The translations under genes and the position numbers were made by a program. Below are positions 60,986 to 64,000 of a stretch of 64,000 bases of DNA, in pieces (the stretch's first letter is position 1; each line of letters starts with the position of its first letter). This DNA comes from Nitrosomonas marina (lineage in GTDB: Bacteria > Pseudomonadota > Gammaproteobacteria > Burkholderiales > Nitrosomonadaceae), in the NCBI RefSeq assembly GCF_900111605.1, contig NZ_FOIA01000008.1, forward strand, positions 1 to 64,000. The letters run 5' to 3'. The notes below the pieces were generated by a model. The model worked only from the letters and a program-made list of their open reading frames with translations, did no database searches and was not told the origin of the DNA.

Positions 60986-61006
60986 TACGAATCATTCTCA
61001 TTAATG
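60985..61006. promoter_or_regulatory. Fur-box-like site
   Basis: TTACGAATCATTCTCATTAA (about 60985-61004) reads on the minus strand as AATGAGAATGATTCG, with two hexamer-like repeats of the Fur type (NATNAT). It begins at the -10 box of bfd. This is a motif match, not demonstrated binding. Confidence 0.6.
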
Positions 61007-61090
61007 TCATTATTTTTGATCTGATTTGTCTGATTTTATCAGGTGGTTTGCTTACAAGGATATAAAACGCTTAAGGTTAAGCCATTCATC

Positions 61091-61393
61091 ATGTATATTT
61101 GTGTGTGTAAAGGAGTTACGGACGGTGCGATTCGCGAGGCTGTCAATAAAGGCGCCGAGCGTATGCGTGACTTGAAAAACTGTCTGGGTGTTACTGAGCA
61201 GTGTGGTGTCTGTGCCTGTCATGCGAAAGAAGTTCTTGAGCAGGCGCGCCAGCAAAAGGCTCAGGTACAGGCTTCTGTGCCGGAAACGGTGTATAAACCG
61301 GGTTTTATATATATGAAACAACTGCCTGAGGAGACAAACGATGAAAGGGAATGCCGAAATCATTCAGTGGCTGAATCGCCAATTACTGCATGA
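61091..61393 (+). CDS. bfd: Bacterioferritin-associated ferredoxin
   Basis: A 100-residue Bfd protein that reduces bacterioferritin to release iron. Cluster ligands C4, C6, C38 and C41 are visible in M-Y-I-C-V-C and Q-C-G-V-C. ATG at 61091 is chosen for the family N-terminus. E. coli Bfd is 64 residues; here a C-terminal tail of about 35 extra residues (Pro-, Glu- and Ser-containing) overlaps the start of bfr by 53 bases. Confidence 0.88.
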   Translation: MYICVCKGVTDGAIREAVNKGAERMRDLKNCLGVTEQCGVCACHAKEVLEQARQQKAQVQASVPETVYKPGFIYMKQLPEETNDERECRNHSVAESPITA

Positions 61394-61805
61394 GTTGACT
61401 GCGATTAATCAGTATTTTTTACATGCTCGTATGTACAAAAACTGGGGATTTGACAGTCTTGCCAAGCATGAATACGATGAGTCGATTGAAGAAATGAAGC
61501 ATGCAGACGATTTGATAGAACGTATATTATTGCTGGAGGGACTGCCCAATCTACAGGAACTGGGCAAGTTATTGATCGGAGAAAAGGTAGAAGAATGCGT
61601 GGCTTGTGATCTGAAGCTGGAACAGAATTCACATGAGACACTGACGGCAGCCATAGCAGCTTGTGAAGCGCAAAAAGATTATGTGTCACGTGAGATCCTG
61701 GAGCGTATTCTGGAGGACACGGAAGAACATATTGACTGGCTGGAAACGCAGCTAGATGTGATGCAGAAAGTGGGTATTCAGAACTGGTTGCAAAGCCAGA
61801 TCTGA
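61341..61805 (+). CDS. bfr: Bacterioferritin
   Basis: A 154-residue haem-binding ferritin. The haem ligand is M52 and ferroxidase residues E18, E51, H54, E94 and H130 align with E. coli. The residue at the position of E127 is a Thr in E-D-T-E-E-H. C-terminal L-Q-S-Q-I matches. It is cotranscribed and overlapping with bfd and stores iron under Fur-type control. Confidence 0.93.
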   Translation: MKGNAEIIQWLNRQLLHELTAINQYFLHARMYKNWGFDSLAKHEYDESIEEMKHADDLIERILLLEGLPNLQELGKLLIGEKVEECVACDLKLEQNSHETLTAAIAACEAQKDYVSREILERILEDTEEHIDWLETQLDVMQKVGIQNWLQSQI

Positions 61806-62116
61806 TTCTTACAGTGCATTTTTTGCTGTAACTGCTCCATAAATCATGATGTCGTTATTAACGGGTGATTTGAAGGCGGAATATACTACCGCGTGAAATT
61901 GCAAATCACCCGAAGGATCAGAATTTGTATTCAGAAATTTGGCGTCTGGTTGTAACGTTGGATGTTGTGATCATGGGACGCGACTGACTTACTCTCTATC
62001 GTGTCAGCGCACTACGCGAACAAGTTTCAAAGTATTTCTTGAAAAAACCTATCGTGCATCAATAATGGATCAATTAGTCGGGATGATACAGAAAGATACA
62101 GAATTTAATAATAAAA
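61806..62116. other. Intergenic region between bfr and the TonB receptor
   Basis: About 310 bases with two inverted repeats: TTACAG/CTGTAA near 61808-61831 and the longer one listed at 61862-61912. No sigma or anti-sigma regulator gene was recognised, although the receptor type often has one. Confidence 0.4.
61862..61912. repeat. 11-bp inverted repeat before the TonB receptor
   Basis: CGGGTGATTTG at 61862-61872 and CAAATCACCCG at 61902-61912 form an 11-bp stem; an inner GCGG/CCGC stem may nest in it. No T-run follows. It may end bfr or control the receptor gene. Confidence 0.55.
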
Positions 62117-64000
62117 ATGAGCGGTATATTCAAAAAGAATCAACAAAGATCCAGATTTTGTCTGCACGTATATTCAAGTTGTTTAGCATTACTGTGTTGC
62201 TTTTTGCTGAATCCAGCGATTGCTGAATCCAGCGGAAATCAGCAAACTGCGGTAACGGAGCGCGTCTATAGTATACCTGCTGGTTCATTGCTTGATGCGC
62301 TGGAAAAGTTCTCGCTACAGGCCGGTGTCGATCTGATTTACAACTCCGGTTTGCTGGAAGGTTTAAAAACTCGGGGCCTTGACGGTAGATATGATGTTGC
62401 GTCAGGGCTAAATTTATTGTTAATCGGCACCGGATATCGGTTTGTACAACAGCCGGGCGGGTTTGAGATAGTAAGCGCTCAACCTTCAGGCGACCTTGAA
62501 ATTTCGGGATCCAAAACGGACGAGAAAGTTACCGTATTACCCACCATACAGATTTCTGCCAGCAATGCAGGAAGTTATGCTGCAACCAGCAGCGTGACCG
62601 CAACCAAAACGAACACCTTATTGCGCGACGTACCGCAATCCATCACTGTCGTAACCGACGAATTGATCAAAGATCAGGCGATTCAAAGTCTCGGCGATGC
62701 CGTGCGCTATGTGCCGGGAGTAGGTGTTTCTCAGGGTGAAGGTAATCGCGATGCATTGATTTTTCGTGGAAATCGTTCAACCGGTGATTTTTTTGTTGAT
62801 GGTGTTCGTGATGACGTCGCTTTTTTTCGTGATTTGTATAATATCGAGCGCGTTGAAGTGCTGAAAGGCGCCAATGGAATGATTTTCGGTCGTGGCGGCT
62901 CGGGCGGCGTCGTAAACCGTGTGACTAAACAAGCCAACTGGAATCCGGTACGAGAATTCTCATTTCAGGGCGGATCATTCAATCGAAAACGAATGACGGG
63001 CGATTTCGGTCATGTATTCAATGATAAAGTAGCTTTTCGTGTGAATGGGCTGTTTGAAGATTCAGACAGTTTTCGCGACGATGTTGTAATGCGGCGGCGC
63101 GGTGTATCACCAACCGTTACCATTAAGCCCACCAATCGCACCAAAGTTGTGTTGAACATGGAGCGCTTTCATGACGACAGAACGGCTGACAGGGGAATTC
63201 CATCATTCACAGGTCGACCTCTGGATGTCAAACGTTCTCAGTTTTTCGGCGATCCGCATCGCAGTCATGCGGACGCAGAGGTGTTGTCTTTTAATTCGTT
63301 AATCGAGCATCACTTTGACTTCGGTGTGACCCTGCGCAACCGGACGAACTACGCGCAGTATGATAAGTTTTACCAGAATATATTCGCCAACAGTCCTGTT
63401 TTCGCTGATCGCGTATCGCTGGGGGCCTATAACGATACAACCGATCGCGAAAATGTGTTTAATCAAACAGATATTCTGTACTCAGTAGACACGGGGCCCA
63501 TCAGTCATACACTGCTGGCGGGTGTTGAAATTGGTCAGCAGATAACCAGCAATGTTCGTCAGACTGGTTTTTTTAATAACGATCCACGAGGCACGAGTTT
63601 TCGCGTGCCAGTGAGTAATCCGGTAACAAATGTTCCCATTGCGTTTGTCACACAGGATACTGATGCGGACAATCGCAGCGTGGTCGATATCACGTCATTG
63701 TATATTCAGGATCAGATTGAACTGCTGCCACAACTGCAGGCCATCGCCGGTGTACGCTATGATTTGTTTGAGGTGGATTTTCGCAAAAGAAATGGTGATG
63801 CCGCTCAAATCAATACTACTGATCATCTGATATCACCGCGTTTTGGCCTGATTTTCAAGCCGATAGAGCCGCTGTCAATTTATGCAAGCTACAGCCAGGC
63901 GTTTGTACCCAGAGCTGGTGAACAATTAACGGGAATTATTGTTACCAGGGCAACGCTCAAACCTGAAAAATTTACCACTTACGAGGCGGGAATTAAATGG
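62117..64000 (+). CDS. TonB-dependent siderophore receptor with STN domain (partial, 3' end outside)
   Basis: The frame is open from 62117 to the window end (628 codons) and has no stop, so the gene is truncated by the window edge, not broken. A signal peptide ends near residue 36 (N-P-A-I-A). Residues of about 50-120 form an STN (secretin/TonB N-terminal) domain. The plug begins near residue 160 with D-V-P-Q-S-I-T-V-V-T, then G-D-A-V-R-Y-V-P-G-V and I-E-R-V-E-V-L-K-G; a barrel follows. The sequence resembles ferric siderophore receptors such as FpvA, FecA and Fiu. The ligand is unknown. Gene position next to bfd-bfr suggests iron uptake. Confidence 0.88.
   Translation, partial: MSGIFKKNQQRSRFCLHVYSSCLALLCCFLLNPAIAESSGNQQTAVTERVYSIPAGSLLDALEKFSLQAGVDLIYNSGLLEGLKTRGLDGRYDVASGLNLLLIGTGYRFVQQPGGFEIVSAQPSGDLEISGSKTDEKVTVLPTIQISASNAGSYAATSSVTATKTNTLLRDVPQSITVVTDELIKDQAIQSLGDAVRYVPGVGVSQGEGNRDALIFRGNRSTGDFFVDGVRDDVAFFRDLYNIERVEVLKGANGMIFGRGGSGGVVNRVTKQANWNPVREFSFQGGSFNRKRMTGDFGHVFNDKVAFRVNGLFEDSDSFRDDVVMRRRGVSPTVTIKPTNRTKVVLNMERFHDDRTADRGIPSFTGRPLDVKRSQFFGDPHRSHADAEVLSFNSLIEHHFDFGVTLRNRTNYAQYDKFYQNIFANSPVFADRVSLGAYNDTTDRENVFNQTDILYSVDTGPISHTLLAGVEIGQQITSNVRQTGFFNNDPRGTSFRVPVSNPVTNVPIAFVTQDTDADNRSVVDITSLYIQDQIELLPQLQAIAGVRYDLFEVDFRKRNGDAAQINTTDHLISPRFGLIFKPIEPLSIYASYSQAFVPRAGEQLTGIIVTRATLKPEKFTTYEAGIKW

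Larger units (their letters stand above)
60785..61090. other. Control region upstream of bfd
   Basis: About 300 bases, very AT-rich near its right part, between the divergent wecB and bfd genes. It contains the promoter and Fur-box-like sequence listed below. Confidence 0.5.

Noticed and set aside
61939..62226. A plus-strand frame of 95 codons before the TonB receptor, considered as a possible regulator fragment
   Set aside because: It overlaps the receptor start in a different frame and no sigma or FecR motif is visible.

Overview
The window looks like a chromosomal segment of a betaproteobacterium, most plausibly a Nitrosomonas-like ammonia oxidiser (Nitrosomonadaceae). This is inferred from moderately AT-rich DNA, betaproteobacterial gene blocks (pilC-pilD-coaE; xseB-ispA-dxs-folE2; ftsK-lolA-rarA-serS; mrcA divergent from pilMNOPQ; bioBFHCD; fmdB-aspS-nudB) and the paired DUF2868/DUF3482 genes. 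No ammonia oxidation gene lies in the window, so the genus is a guess and the class is the firmer statement. Most of it is core housekeeping DNA. No CRISPR array, prophage or intact insertion sequence was seen; a 65-base coding tail at the left edge may be the end of an IS66-type transposase.

Layout. 1-5.3 kb: transposase-like tail, tRNA-Thr(CGU), a YdjM-like membrane hydrolase, a class I glutamine amidotransferase, and the DUF2868 membrane protein with its DUF3482 GTPase. 5.4-12.5 kb: pilC, pilD, coaE, rlpA, argE, an AbgT transporter and an acidic repeat lipoprotein. 12.5-21 kb: an inverted-repeat element, a polytopic spermidine-synthase-like protein coupled to a secreted Pcm, an adhesin-E-like protein, an HDOD protein, a one-TM protein and gamma-glutamyltranspeptidase. 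21-26.7 kb: xseB-ispA-dxs-folE2, convergent with murJ. 26.7-32.8 kb: a TM protein, an HvfABC/bufferin-type RiPP metallophore operon (Cys-repeat precursor, DUF692 enzyme, DUF2063 partner), a DUF2007 zinc-ribbon protein, rdgC and a DUF6781-like protein. 32.8-38.6 kb: serS, rarA, lolA, ftsK on the minus strand. 38.7-43.9 kb: a degenerate GGDEF protein that keeps its I-site, an RDD protein, a TetR regulator and mrcA. 44-49 kb: pilMNOPQ. 49-55.4 kb: trmL, comF, bioBFHCD, nudB. 55.4-60.8 kb: aspS, fmdB, then wecB-manC for surface polysaccharide. 60.8-64 kb: an iron module with a Fur-box-like promoter, bfd, bfr and an STN-type TonB-dependent receptor that runs off the right end.

How the genes work together. 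pilCD and pilMNOPQ supply most of a type IV pilus machine (its ATPases are elsewhere), and comF adds a competence function. dxs and ispA make isoprenoid precursors, and murJ and mrcA use and build the envelope. The bio genes make the pimeloyl chain (bioC, bioH) and the biotin rings (bioF, bioD, bioB), with bioA missing here. bfd, bfr and the receptor take up, store and release iron. The hvfABC-type cluster is the most unusual locus: it should make a thiol-modified, probably copper-binding, secreted peptide, which would fit a copper-demanding organism.
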